A stretch of 64,000 nt of DNA, from contig OZ245326.1 in assembly GCA_965225915.1 (NCBI GenBank), positions 3,596,001 to 3,660,000 of the forward strand, written 5' to 3'. A program made the translations under genes and the position numbers. Each line of letters begins with the position of its first letter. Position 1 is the stretch's first letter. The notes below the pieces were generated by a model that worked only from the letters and a program-made list of their open reading frames with translations, was not told the DNA's origin and searched no databases. Of this stretch, positions 8,531 to 17,456 are shown one piece after another. This DNA comes from JAAXHH01 sp965225915 (GTDB taxonomy: Bacteria > JAAXHH01).

Positions 8531-9772
8531 GTGATGTATTTGACTCTGTTTGAGTCTGTTGTCTTGGCCGGATGGATATGTGTTGTGGTCTATGGCTTCG
8601 CGTTGAGTTTCATCGGTCGGATTCGTGGACGTGGCAAGGCACCGCTGATCTTTCCCCGGCATGTCTTCGCCCTGGTGGTGCCCACGGGCAACGACGAGGA
8701 TTCGATCGGCAGGACCGTGGAGCATCTGCGCAGGAACAAATACCCGCGCAACATGTTCGACGTGATCGTCGCCCCGGTGAACTGCACTGATCAGACACCA
8801 ACCATAGCACGCCGAAAAGGGGCGGTCGTTTACGCCACCGGAAAGCAGCAATGGCGTGACGCGGACGAAGCGATCCTGGACGTACTGGAGCGTTTATCCT
8901 CAAAAGACCGGTATGACGGATACATCATTCTGGACATCGGGTCCAGGATTTCCGCCAACTACCTGGACGTAATGAGCGACAAACTGTCCAAGGGCGCTCT
9001 GGCCATCCAATCCGGCTACAGTGTATCGGGTAGAAAATGGAGCTGGAATGCGGCCAGCAGGGCCTTATTGAGCACTCTGAAACCCGGCTGGCTGACGAGT
9101 TGGTCGTTGAAGTACCGCATGGGCGGGGGGATACATCGAACCGGTCTGTGCATCTCCCGCAGGTTGGTCCAAAAACACGGCGTGAAAAAACCCAGGCTGG
9201 ACAATGTTCACGCGTTCCTGATCAAGTTGCTGCGGCACGACGTGGTCATCCACTATGCGGATAAAGCGTGGGTGTACGACCGCACGACCGCTATCCCTCC
9301 CAGCCGCTCCACGTTCAGTCGCCTGAGATCCAGCTGGCGGCGGGCCCGCACCGACGGACTACCGCTGATCGTGGAGGGACTGAAATGGCGCAGTACAGCT
9401 CAGGTTATCGGCGGCGTCAATCTCTTCATGCCCGCGTTCAACACCATGTTGACCACGATGATGCTGTTCTATGTTCTTGCCCTGTATCTACATGGCGGCG
9501 CGTCGGCCATCGCGATAGGGTGGCTCGCGCTGATCGCGTGCCTGGTGCTGTTCGTGGTATTCCGGTTGTGGTTCATGCGCGCTCCGGTGTTGGCCTACGC
9601 GGTGTTGCCTTCTCTACCCCTTCTGCTGTTCTGGCAGTCCGCCAGATCTTTTTACGCTTCCAGACCAAAGAAAGCACAGCCCATTGTCAGGGAGGAAACG
9701 GGAAGCGAAAGAAAGCAGGGCCGGCGACCGCGCCGGCGGTATTCGCGGCGGCCCCGGCGTCAGCCTTCTTGA
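8531..9772 (+). CDS. Membrane-anchored family 2 glycosyltransferase
   Basis: This 413-residue protein has an N-terminal membrane helix (about 5-30), a GT-A type catalytic domain and two or three C-terminal helices (about 295-375). It ends in a very basic Arg-rich tail. ILDIGSRISANYLD is the position of the metal/nucleotide-binding acidic motif. The later acidic ED motif of processive enzymes is replaced by RLDN, and the QxxRW-like region reads SRLRSSWRRARTDG. It most likely transfers a sugar at the cytoplasmic membrane for glycan or glycolipid assembly. GTG at 8531 has GGAGG 7 bases upstream; ATG at 8534 is also possible. It overlaps nothing upstream and lies 19 bases before the uppP start. 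Confidence 0.78.
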   Translation: MMYLTLFESVVLAGWICVVVYGFALSFIGRIRGRGKAPLIFPRHVFALVVPTGNDEDSIGRTVEHLRRNKYPRNMFDVIVAPVNCTDQTPTIARRKGAVVYATGKQQWRDADEAILDVLERLSSKDRYDGYIILDIGSRISANYLDVMSDKLSKGALAIQSGYSVSGRKWSWNAASRALLSTLKPGWLTSWSLKYRMGGGIHRTGLCISRRLVQKHGVKKPRLDNVHAFLIKLLRHDVVIHYADKAWVYDRTTAIPPSRSTFSRLRSSWRRARTDGLPLIVEGLKWRSTAQVIGGVNLFMPAFNTMLTTMMLFYVLALYLHGGASAIAIGWLALIACLVLFVVFRLWFMRAPVLAYAVLPSLPLLLFWQSARSFYASRPKKAQPIVREETGSERKQGRRPRRRYSRRPRRQPS

Positions 9773-9791
9773 CCAAAGCCTGTGCGGGAGC

Positions 9792-10613
9792 GTGAGACCC
9801 ATCCAACTGCACCACGCGTTGCTCCTTGGATTTCTGCAAGGCGTAACGGAATTCCTGCCGGTTAGCAGTTCCGGCCACCTCGCGGTGTACCAACGGCTCT
9901 TCGGACTGGTTGAAACCCAGTTGCTCTTCGAAGTCATGGTGCACCTCGGGACCCTGCTGGCCGTTCTGGTCGTGTTTCGGTCCGATATCACGATGCTGGG
10001 CTCGGACGTATGGCGTACCCTAACGGGTCAAGCCGGCGGAGACCGCCGGTCATTGCGGCTTGTGTTGCTGCTCGCAGTGGGGACAATTCCCGCAGCCCTG
10101 TTCGGTATGGGATGGAAAGACGAACTGGAGAGCCTGTTTTCCGCCCCGGTCTATGTCGGCTTCGCTTTTCTGGTCACCGGTTCCGTGCTGTGGCTATCCA
10201 GATTCCCCCGTCGACCCACCAGGGACCTCGGCGGAACAACCTGGATCGATGCACTACTCATCGGGTTGGGCCAGGCACTGGCGTTGATTCCCGGTGTTTC
10301 CAGGTCGGGCACGACCATATCCATCGCCCTGCTGTTGGGGCTTGACCGCCGGCTGGCGGCGCGTTACTCTTTTTTATTGGCGGTCCCCGCGATACTGGGC
10401 GCTGTCGCCGTCCAGATTGGGGAATCGGGCGGCATTCCCTCCGATCAGTGGACCGCGGTAGCCGCGGGTACCGTCATGGCGGCAGTCAGTGGATACATCG
10501 CGCTCAAGCTGCTCCTGAGCATCGTTGTTGCCGGCAACCTGTCCAGGTTTTCCTACTATTGCTGGGGAATCGGGTTGCTGACGCTGGGCGGTGTTTTTTC
10601 CGGTGCTTTTTGA
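9792..10613 (+). CDS. uppP: Undecaprenyl-diphosphatase (bacitracin resistance type)
   Basis: This 273-residue multi-pass membrane enzyme recycles the lipid carrier of peptidoglycan and other glycans by hydrolysing undecaprenyl diphosphate. Both family signatures are present: FLQGVTEFLPVSSSGHL at 14-30 and PGVSRSGTT at 167-175. Roughly eight hydrophobic segments follow the usual pattern. The frame is open back to 9684 inside the preceding glycosyltransferase gene, but the GTG at 9792 gives the normal length and N-terminus. GTG at 9759 is an alternative. A family 2 glycosyltransferase gene lies immediately upstream, which fits an envelope-glycan role for the run. Confidence 0.93.
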   Translation: MRPIQLHHALLLGFLQGVTEFLPVSSSGHLAVYQRLFGLVETQLLFEVMVHLGTLLAVLVVFRSDITMLGSDVWRTLTGQAGGDRRSLRLVLLLAVGTIPAALFGMGWKDELESLFSAPVYVGFAFLVTGSVLWLSRFPRRPTRDLGGTTWIDALLIGLGQALALIPGVSRSGTTISIALLLGLDRRLAARYSFLLAVPAILGAVAVQIGESGGIPSDQWTAVAAGTVMAAVSGYIALKLLLSIVVAGNLSRFSYYCWGIGLLTLGGVFSGAF

Positions 10614-10670
10614 TCCGGTCTGATTCCACATCCCTCGGCGCCTCACTCATCGAAGACGGGAGCCACGCAC

Positions 10671-11429
10671 ATGAATCCAGACATCAGCAAACTGCTCGAT
10701 GAATGGGGTTATACGGGGCCCGATAAGCTCATCGTGCGAAAGGTCAAGGGAGAAGACGGCCAGACCAGGATACAGATGCGCGTGGATCTCGGCATCCTGC
10801 AGATGGTATGGTCGGACCGCCCGGACGGCAAAAGACCCCACGGAAAACCCTCCCTGTTGGATCATTTCCAGGAACAACTCGAAAAACAAAAGACCGAGAA
10901 GGGGCCGGACACGCAACTCAATCTCTCGCACGAGGAATGCGTGAGCCTGCAGTCGGAATCCCTTCAGTATTACTACAGGCGCATCTGCATGTTCGAATTG
11001 GAAGCCTATCACGAGGCCGGCAAGGACGCCGAACACAACCTGCAGATCATGGATATCGTGCGGACGCACGCCGAGAACGACGACGACCGCCTGTCCTTTG
11101 AGCAGTACCGGCCCTTCGTCATCATGCATCGTACCCGGGCGAGAAGCCTTATCGCCACGGGAACCGGGAATATCGAGCAGGCCCTCCACCATATCGAAGA
11201 AGGCATAGAAGAGATAGAGACTTTCTTCAGTTCCTTCGACCGGGACGACCTGTTAAAGCAAAGTCAGGAACTGAAAATACTGAGGGACATGGCCGAGGAA
11301 ATACGAAAACAGCAACCCCGTTCGGAGGAAGACCAGTTGAGGGTGGAGTTGACTGAGGCCGTCGAGAACGAGGAATTCGAACGCGCCGCGGAAATACGGG
11401 ACGAATTGAAGAAGTTCGACCTGCCCTAG
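10671..11429 (+). CDS. UVR-motif protein of unknown function
   Basis: This 252-residue, highly charged, mostly helical protein ends in a UVR (UvrB/UvrC) motif, ELTEAVENEEFERAAEIRD, at about 228-246. In UvrB and UvrC this motif mediates their mutual binding. Many bacterial proteins of other function also carry it, such as ClpC and McsA. The rest of the protein is not recognised. GGGAG is 8 bases before the ATG. It is 14 bases upstream of an MFS transporter gene and probably co-transcribed. A second UVR protein is encoded at 14463. Confidence 0.7.
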   Translation: MNPDISKLLDEWGYTGPDKLIVRKVKGEDGQTRIQMRVDLGILQMVWSDRPDGKRPHGKPSLLDHFQEQLEKQKTEKGPDTQLNLSHEECVSLQSESLQYYYRRICMFELEAYHEAGKDAEHNLQIMDIVRTHAENDDDRLSFEQYRPFVIMHRTRARSLIATGTGNIEQALHHIEEGIEEIETFFSSFDRDDLLKQSQELKILRDMAEEIRKQQPRSEEDQLRVELTEAVENEEFERAAEIRDELKKFDLP

Positions 11430-11443
11430 ACCGGAGCCCGCAC

Positions 11444-12655
11444 TTGATTTCCTGGATCAGAACAGCTGACCGTCAACTGATGCTTTTCCTGCTGGGCACG
11501 GTCAGCGTGGGCCTCTCGATGGGGCTGGCGGAAATCAGCTTCAACAATTTTCTGAGCGACACCTATAACATGGACGCGATGAGCCGGGGTGAACTCGAGT
11601 TTCCCCGCGAGTTGCCCGGCTTCCTCGTGGCAGCCTTCGCCGGCATACTGTTCTTCTGGTCGGAACTCAAGATGGCTGTCCTCGCCATGGTGCTGATGGC
11701 CATCGGGCTCGCCGGCCTCGGATACTACGGCGATCATTACGAGCTGATGCTTACGTCCATGATCATCTGGAGCATCGGCATGCATCTGCAGATGCCCGTG
11801 ACGCGGACGATTGCTCTTCAATTGGCCCGCGACGGGCGAGGCGCCATCATGCTGGGGCGCCTGGGAGGCATCAGGACCGGGGCCGCCATCGTGGGCGGCA
11901 TCCTGATCTGGCTTGGACTGGGCGAGACTTCGCTGGGTTATCTTCCCGTTTTCGTCCTCGCCGCACTGGTCTCCCTGGCGGGCAGCTACAGCTACTTGGT
12001 CATGCGTCCCATCGAGGGGCACACGGGGAATCGTCCTACCTTCATCATCCGGAAGAGATACACCCTGTTCTACCTGCTGAACATCCTGTTCGGCGCGAGA
12101 AAACAGATCTTTATCACCTTCGGTCCCTGGGTGCTGATCAAGATCTTCGGCGAGCCGGTATCCACCATAGCCTGGCTGCATCTGGTCTCATCCGCAATCG
12201 GCATGTTCTTTTCGCCGCAACTGGGCAAACTGATCGACCGGTTCGGAGAACGCCTGGTGCTGATGATCGACGCGGTGCTGCTCTTCGGTGTCTGTCTCGG
12301 CTATGGTTTTGCCGCGGAAATGGGGCTGGGAGGGTGGGCGGTGAATATCATTTACGCTAGCTTCGTGCTGGATCTTGTGTTGTTCAACGTCAGTATCGCC
12401 CGGACCACCTACGCCAGTAAAATCGCCGCCAGGAAGGACGATCTCACCGCAACCCTTTCCCTGGGCGTCACCATAGACCACGCGGTATCCATGTCCATCC
12501 CCACTCTGGGTGGACTGGTATGGGTCCTGTATGGCTACCAGTATGTTTTCGTCGGCGCTGCGGTCGTTGCCATCCTGACGCTGGTGGCCACCGGTTTCAT
12601 CTCCGTACCCCGCCCCGGGTCGAGCCGGGCGAGCCAGGCGGAGGCCGCCGGCTGA
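11444..12655 (+). CDS. MFS-type membrane transporter
   Basis: This 403-residue protein is almost entirely hydrophobic, with about 11-12 membrane helices and a central hydrophilic loop (about 185-205). It has the overall layout of a major facilitator. The loop motif LGKLIDRFGERLVLM near 265 resembles the MFS motif A equivalent in the second half. The gene begins with TTG at 11444, with GGAG 7 bases upstream, only 14 bases after the UVR gene. Substrate is unknown. Efflux or solute uptake are both possible. Confidence 0.75.
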   Translation: MISWIRTADRQLMLFLLGTVSVGLSMGLAEISFNNFLSDTYNMDAMSRGELEFPRELPGFLVAAFAGILFFWSELKMAVLAMVLMAIGLAGLGYYGDHYELMLTSMIIWSIGMHLQMPVTRTIALQLARDGRGAIMLGRLGGIRTGAAIVGGILIWLGLGETSLGYLPVFVLAALVSLAGSYSYLVMRPIEGHTGNRPTFIIRKRYTLFYLLNILFGARKQIFITFGPWVLIKIFGEPVSTIAWLHLVSSAIGMFFSPQLGKLIDRFGERLVLMIDAVLLFGVCLGYGFAAEMGLGGWAVNIIYASFVLDLVLFNVSIARTTYASKIAARKDDLTATLSLGVTIDHAVSMSIPTLGGLVWVLYGYQYVFVGAAVVAILTLVATGFISVPRPGSSRASQAEAAG

Positions 12656-12712
12656 CGGGAAAGAAACGGGTTGGCAGGAATATCCATCGGCCTGGGGAAG
12701 CAGCTTGCCAGG

Positions 12713-13477
12713 TTATCCGCCGGCCATCCAGCCGCCATCCACCACGATCAGTTGTCCCGTGAGAAAGTCGGACGCCGGGGATGCCAGAAAAACGGCGGTG
12801 CCGGCGATGTCCTCCGGTTCACCCCATCGGCCGGCCGGCACGCGGTTCAGGATGTAGGTTCCCCGCTCGCTTTCTTCAACGGCCCGGGTCAAGGGCGTCC
12901 GGATGTACCCCGGACAGATGGAATTCACGTTGATGTTGTGCCGGGCCCACTCGATGGCCAGTTGATGGGTCAACGAACCGATACCGCCCTTGGCGGCCGT
13001 ATAGGCAGGTATATTGGGAATGCCGGTAATGGTGGCCAGCGAGGCGATATGGATGATCTTGCCGTATTTCCGGCTAATCATGTGCCGGGCCACGAGCTGG
13101 GTGAGAAAAAACGTACCTTTGAGATTGGTGTTCACGACCTTGTCCCAGTCCTCCTCGCGGTAATCCTCCGGCGGCGTGCGTACGTTCATCCCCGCGTTGT
13201 TGACCAGGATGTCGATCTGTTTCCACGTGTCCAGGACCGATGCCACCAGGGCTTCCCGGTCTTCACGATTCGAAATGTCCGCTTCCACGATCAGTGCCTC
13301 GCCGCCCGTATTCCGGATGTCGTCGGCTGTGTCCTCGAGCCTGGTCCGGGTCCGGCCAGCAAGAACGACCCGGGCACCGGATTCCGCCATGGCCGTTGCG
13401 ATTCCTTTGCCGATTCCCGTTCCCGCGCCGGTTACGACGGCCACCTTTTCCTTGAGTGAAAACCGCTCGAGATTCAT
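12713..13477 (-). CDS. SDR oxidoreductase (gluconate 5-dehydrogenase/FabG-like)
   Basis: This 254-residue classical SDR has TGAGTGIGKG near 16-25, a typical NNAG, a catalytic serine in the HIASLA segment, and YTAAKGG with the Tyr/Lys pair. The C-terminal FLTGQLIVVDGGW is typical of gluconate 5-dehydrogenase and 3-oxoacyl-ACP reductase relatives. AGGAG lies 7 bases before the ATG at 13477. It is encoded opposite to its neighbours. The sugar-acid genes 3-5 kb away make a polyol or sugar-acid substrate plausible, but this is inference. Confidence 0.87.
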   Translation of the reverse strand: MNLERFSLKEKVAVVTGAGTGIGKGIATAMAESGARVVLAGRTRTRLEDTADDIRNTGGEALIVEADISNREDREALVASVLDTWKQIDILVNNAGMNVRTPPEDYREEDWDKVVNTNLKGTFFLTQLVARHMISRKYGKIIHIASLATITGIPNIPAYTAAKGGIGSLTHQLAIEWARHNINVNSICPGYIRTPLTRAVEESERGTYILNRVPAGRWGEPEDIAGTAVFLASPASDFLTGQLIVVDGGWMAGG

Positions 13478-13707
13478 TTGCGCTCCTGTGCGTATGTGGC
13501 CCGTTGATTCATATACGGTTCTCGGGGCTACCTACCATGAACCGGACCGCTTCAGGCCGTACCCATCAACAATCACCGATAAAAGTTGACAATGCCTGCC
13601 CGGAACCGGTATCTGTTCCGTGACTGCCGATCAGGAAATGCCGGGCGAGTCAATATAAAGCACGGTATACTTCGTGGCAATGGGGACAACACGAGGCAAA
13701 CCACATC

Positions 13708-14235
13708 ATGGGAACACCTGGATCCTCCGTACCCGTAACACTGGTTTGCGCCGTCATGGGCCGGGACGAGACAATGTTGTCGAGGGGACGCGATCTCATG
13801 GCCGAACGATACGGGGAGGTGGAACTGGCAAGTCCTGTATTCGACTTTTCCTTTTCGTCCTACTATGATTCGGAAATGGGGGCTGGACTGGTCAAACAGT
13901 TCTTCGGTTTCGGTCTGCTGGCGGACCCGGCGCAACTGTCCAGCGTAAAGAGGACGAGCAACGACCTGGAAACCACGGTAGCGCGGTCCGACGGCATGCC
14001 CGGAAGGGGGGTAAACATCGATCCGGGTTACGTCAACGGCGGTCAACTAGTCCTGGCGACCACCAAGAACTATAGCCACCGCATCTACGTCGGGCACGGG
14101 ATCTATGCCGAAGTTACCCTGTTGTACACCAGGGGCGCATTCACTCCATTGCCTTGGACCTACCGGGATTACAGGACGGAAGAGGCGCTCGCCTTCTTCT
14201 CCCGGGTGCGCAGCGCTTTTCTCAACCGAAGGTAA
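13708..14235 (+). CDS. DUF4416 family protein
   Basis: This 175-residue protein matches the DUF4416 pattern. It has a YYDSEMG motif near 51-57, a segment with VKRTSNDLE near 80, VNIDPGYVNGGQLVLATTKN near 102-121, then SHRIYVGHGIYAEVTLLY and LPWTYRDY. The length is usual for the family, which is widespread in deep-branching Gram-negative phyla but has no known function. It is divergent from the SDR at 12713. No partner suggests a role. Confidence 0.82.
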   Translation: MGTPGSSVPVTLVCAVMGRDETMLSRGRDLMAERYGEVELASPVFDFSFSSYYDSEMGAGLVKQFFGFGLLADPAQLSSVKRTSNDLETTVARSDGMPGRGVNIDPGYVNGGQLVLATTKNYSHRIYVGHGIYAEVTLLYTRGAFTPLPWTYRDYRTEEALAFFSRVRSAFLNRR

Positions 14236-14282
14236 TAGATTGAACCGGGATTTGAAAATCACGGCCTGCCTGCACTTTTGTC

Positions 14283-14310
14283 TTGACCAGTTTTATTTGA
14301 CCGGTTTATT
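14283..14310 (+). repeat. Tandem 14-base imperfect repeat
   Basis: Two adjacent 14-base units starting TTGACC (14283-14296 and 14297-14310) differ at only a few positions. They lie in the AT-rich gap between the DUF4416 and DUF151 genes. They could be a small operator or a chance duplication. No clear -10 element fits either TTGACC. Confidence 0.4.
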
Positions 14311-14462
14311 TTACCGTTATACCGAACTTCCACTATGATGACGAACGTTCTTCCAGACTGTCTGGCCCCATTCAGTCGGCATAATCCAGTCATCGCTCAA
14401 GTGGTCAACCGCGATATAAAAAGACCTGGCTTTTGCTGGTCAGGTTAGAAAGATTATATACA

Positions 14463-15131
14463 ATGATCCGTCTCAAAGTATATGATGTCGGGCCTCCCTA
14501 TCCCCTTCACGCCACCCCTGTACTCTGGCTGGCCGACGAACAGGAAGAGCAGGTTCTTATCCTCTTGATCGGGATAGCGGAAGCCTTCGCCATTAAAAGC
14601 CAGATCGATTCGGGCGAAGAAGCGCCGCCGCGCCCCATGACGCACGATCTGCTCAAATCGGTCTTCGAAAATTTCGACGCCGAGATACAGTTCATCCTCA
14701 TCTCCGAACTGCGTGAGCAGCAATTCTATATCGCGGAAATACACGTGAAGGCCAATGGACAAACCATGACCATCGACTCGAGGCCCACGGACGCCATCGC
14801 CTTGGCCCTCCGCGCCGGCGTGCCTATCTACGTGGAGGAAGAAGTCATGCGCGTGGCGGGCAAGCGGATGCCCAAGAACAAGGACGAGGAAGGCGAGGAA
14901 GAGATTACGGCGGCCATTAAGGAGCTGGAATCTGAAGCGGGAGAAGAGGGCAAGGTTCCCGCGGCGCAAGTGGCCGCCGAAGAGTTGATGGAAGCGGTGG
15001 AGTTCAAGAGTCAGCCACGCACCCCCCTCGAGACGGCACGCCAGGAACTGCAAGCAGCCATAGATGAGGAACGGTACGAGGATGCCGCCCGTCTGCGCGA
15101 CGAGATCAATCGCATGGAACAGAGCGCCTGA
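14463..15131 (+). CDS. DUF151 bifunctional-nuclease-family protein with C-terminal UVR motif
   Basis: This 222-residue protein has a DUF151 (bifunctional nuclease) domain over about 1-135. Typical signs are LADEQEEQVLILLIGIAEA near 24-42, PRPMTHDL near 58-65 and TIDSRPTDAIALALR near 104-118. An acidic linker is followed by a UVR motif at about 193-217. DUF151 proteins have been reported as RNases/DNases, while the UVR motif suggests a protein partner. I chose the ATG at 14463 because the protein then begins with the usual MIRLKVYDV; the frame is open from 14433. The next gene starts 8 bases after the stop, so they are likely co-transcribed. Confidence 0.85.
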   Translation: MIRLKVYDVGPPYPLHATPVLWLADEQEEQVLILLIGIAEAFAIKSQIDSGEEAPPRPMTHDLLKSVFENFDAEIQFILISELREQQFYIAEIHVKANGQTMTIDSRPTDAIALALRAGVPIYVEEEVMRVAGKRMPKNKDEEGEEEITAAIKELESEAGEEGKVPAAQVAAEELMEAVEFKSQPRTPLETARQELQAAIDEERYEDAARLRDEINRMEQSA

Positions 15132-15139
15132 GGGGTAGC

Positions 15140-15958
15140 GTGCGAGAAGCCTTCACGATGTGGAAGTATACCAGGATGGTCGTCCTGGTAGCCCTGACGG
15201 CGGCCATGTATGCCGCCGTCCTGATTCCTTTCAAGCTCCTTCCCATCATTCCCGGTATTACCGAACTTCGGCCGGCCAACGTATTCCCTGTCATCTGTTC
15301 CCTCATGTTCGGCCCCGCGGGCGCGTGGGGCGCGGCCTTTGGAAACCTGATCGGCGATCTGATGGGCGGCACCTATGGGCTGGGCAGCTACTTCGGCATG
15401 CTCGGCAATTTCCTGTTCGGTTACATTCCCTACCGCCTCTGGCGCATTCTGACCAAAAAGGAACCCGTCGCGTGGTCCCCCACTATGCTCGCGAGGTACC
15501 TTTACGTTACGCTGCTTGCCAGCATCGCCTGCGGCGTAACGGTGGGCTGGGGCCTGGACACCCTTGGGCTCGTGCCCTTCCACGTGCTGGCACCCCTGAT
15601 TTCCATCAATAATTTCGTCACCGCGGGTATTCTGGGACCATTGCTACTGCCGGTGCTCTATCACAGGGTCAAGCAGTGGGGCCTGCTCTATCACGACGTC
15701 ATGGACCCGGCCGACCTCTCCACGGGGCGTTTGTCCCATCTCGCCCACCTTCTCATGCTGGTCGCCCTCCTGGGAAGCCTGTACGCCGGGGTTACCATCT
15801 CACTGGGTATGACCGAAGAGGCGACCCGGACGATTCCGCTCTTTTTCGGTCTCGAGATCCCCGCGCCCGAAAGCCTGCTCATGCCCATCGGCGCGAGCGT
15901 CGGAACGGGACTTACGCCCATAATGGTCCTGCTTTTGATCGCCTGTATATTGATTTGA
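15140..15958 (+). CDS. ECF transporter S component-like membrane protein (QueT-like)
   Basis: This 272-residue protein has about seven membrane helices. The segment LRPANVFPVICSLMFGPAGA followed by WGAAFGNLIGDLMGG near 46-78 resembles the substrate-binding (S) subunits of energy-coupling factor vitamin transporters, especially the QueT-like group. Homologues are usually about 170-200 residues, so the C-terminal 80 residues are an extension. GAGGGG lies just before the GTG at 15140; ATG at 15158 is an alternative. No EcfA ATPase or EcfT is encoded in the window, so it would need a module elsewhere. Substrate is unknown. Confidence 0.65.
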   Translation: MREAFTMWKYTRMVVLVALTAAMYAAVLIPFKLLPIIPGITELRPANVFPVICSLMFGPAGAWGAAFGNLIGDLMGGTYGLGSYFGMLGNFLFGYIPYRLWRILTKKEPVAWSPTMLARYLYVTLLASIACGVTVGWGLDTLGLVPFHVLAPLISINNFVTAGILGPLLLPVLYHRVKQWGLLYHDVMDPADLSTGRLSHLAHLLMLVALLGSLYAGVTISLGMTEEATRTIPLFFGLEIPAPESLLMPIGASVGTGLTPIMVLLLIACILI

Positions 15959-16016
15959 TTGAAATTCGAAGTGCCGTAACATCTTTCCGTTTACCTCACC
16001 AGGAGGATTACGCGTC

Positions 16017-17303
16017 ATGAAGGTAATCGATGTGGAACGTATGGTGGTGGATGTGCCTTTCACAGAACGCCAGGCCAGGATTACCGAGCGGGAGGTATAC
16101 AACTGGTCGATCCTGGAATTGTGCCGGGTAACCACGGATTCGGGGTTGACCGGTTGGGGGGAAACGGTCATTCACTACACGTGGGCCCGGGTTACTGACG
16201 ACGCGGTCGAAAGGGTCGTTGGAAAGAGCCCTGCCGACGTGATGAACGACGATACGCTCGGTGCGGGACTGCAGATGGCCCTCTTCGACGTGGTGGGTAA
16301 AGCACTGGGGGTACCCTGTTACAAACTGCTCGGGACCAAGGTGAGGGACTGGTCACCCATCTCCTGGTGGTCCATTGACGCCGCTCCGGGAGACTGGCTG
16401 GCCGAGGCCCGCGACGCGATATCCCTGGGATATACGAGCTTCAAGATCAAACAGCGGCCATGGTGGGATATCTTCGCCCAGGTGGACACGATATCCACGG
16501 GCATTCCCAGTTCCTTCAAGCTCGATCTCGACGCCAACTCCACGATGCAGAACGCCGCCGCCGCCGTGCCCGTCATGCAGAAGCTGGCGGAACACGATAA
16601 CGTCGCCATGTTCGAATCCCCCATCCCGCAAACCGATATACTGGGCAACAGGCAGTTGAGACAGGTCATCCCCCGGCCCATCGCCATGCACTTCGGCGCA
16701 CCGCCCTACATGACGGCCGTGCGCGAGGAAGTCTGCGACGGGTTCGTCATCTGCGCCGGGAAGTCCGAGGTGATGCGCCAGGGACAGTTGAGCGCCGAAG
16801 TCGCCATGCCCTTCTGGCTCCAGCTGGTGGGCAACGGGCTCACCACGACCTGGGCCGCCCACCTCGGTGCAGTGCTGAGTCACGCCACCTGGCCGGCGAT
16901 CACCTGTATCAACCTCTACAGCCATCAGCTGTTGACGAAACCCGTAGAGGTCGTCGGCGGTTTCCACCGGGTTCCCGAGGAACCGGGCCTTGGCGTGACC
17001 GTAGACGAGGAAGCCGTGGAAAAGTGGAGGGTTCCCGACGAGACCATCCAGGGACTGAAGGATAAGGGCGAACTGTTCGGCCGGCCCGTACCACGTATTA
17101 TCTGTTCCGTGGTCTACCCCGACGGCACCCGCATTCATATCGCGCCAATGGGCAAGGCGTACGGCTATTTCACTCAGGGCAACGGACCGGCCCACGTGGA
17201 CGGCGTCTGCCTCGACATCGTGCACGACGATGGTTCGAAGGATTGGGCCGATTTATACGAAAGCGCGCTCATACACCCCGTGCGCAGCCGGGGCCAGGTC
17301 TGA
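16017..17303 (+). CDS. Enolase-superfamily (mandelate racemase/muconate lactonizing) sugar-acid dehydratase-like protein
   Basis: This 428-residue protein has the N-terminal capping domain and TIM barrel of the enolase superfamily. Such enzymes abstract the alpha proton of a carboxylate and often dehydrate sugar acids. K143 and K145 form the KxK base motif, D172 in LDLDAN and E200 in FESPIPQ are metal ligands. The third acidic ligand position reads PIAMHFG, without the usual Glu/Asp, which is odd. The ATG has AGGAGG about 10 bases upstream. The mannonate dehydratase-like gene follows about 150 bases downstream, supporting a role in hexuronate or aldonate breakdown. Substrate is not resolvable. 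Confidence 0.85.
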   Translation: MKVIDVERMVVDVPFTERQARITEREVYNWSILELCRVTTDSGLTGWGETVIHYTWARVTDDAVERVVGKSPADVMNDDTLGAGLQMALFDVVGKALGVPCYKLLGTKVRDWSPISWWSIDAAPGDWLAEARDAISLGYTSFKIKQRPWWDIFAQVDTISTGIPSSFKLDLDANSTMQNAAAAVPVMQKLAEHDNVAMFESPIPQTDILGNRQLRQVIPRPIAMHFGAPPYMTAVREEVCDGFVICAGKSEVMRQGQLSAEVAMPFWLQLVGNGLTTTWAAHLGAVLSHATWPAITCINLYSHQLLTKPVEVVGGFHRVPEEPGLGVTVDEEAVEKWRVPDETIQGLKDKGELFGRPVPRIICSVVYPDGTRIHIAPMGKAYGYFTQGNGPAHVDGVCLDIVHDDGSKDWADLYESALIHPVRSRGQV

Positions 17304-17456
17304 TCTCGAAGTTAATCCGCCGCCTAACCGACACGATACCGGCTGGCGGGAACAGTTGAACATCCTTCGCGCTTTCTGCGGGTATGTGAACCCTTTTATG
17401 AAACATCCTCTCAGTCCAATATGACCAATCCGGCAGGCCACAGGAGACAGTAATCC

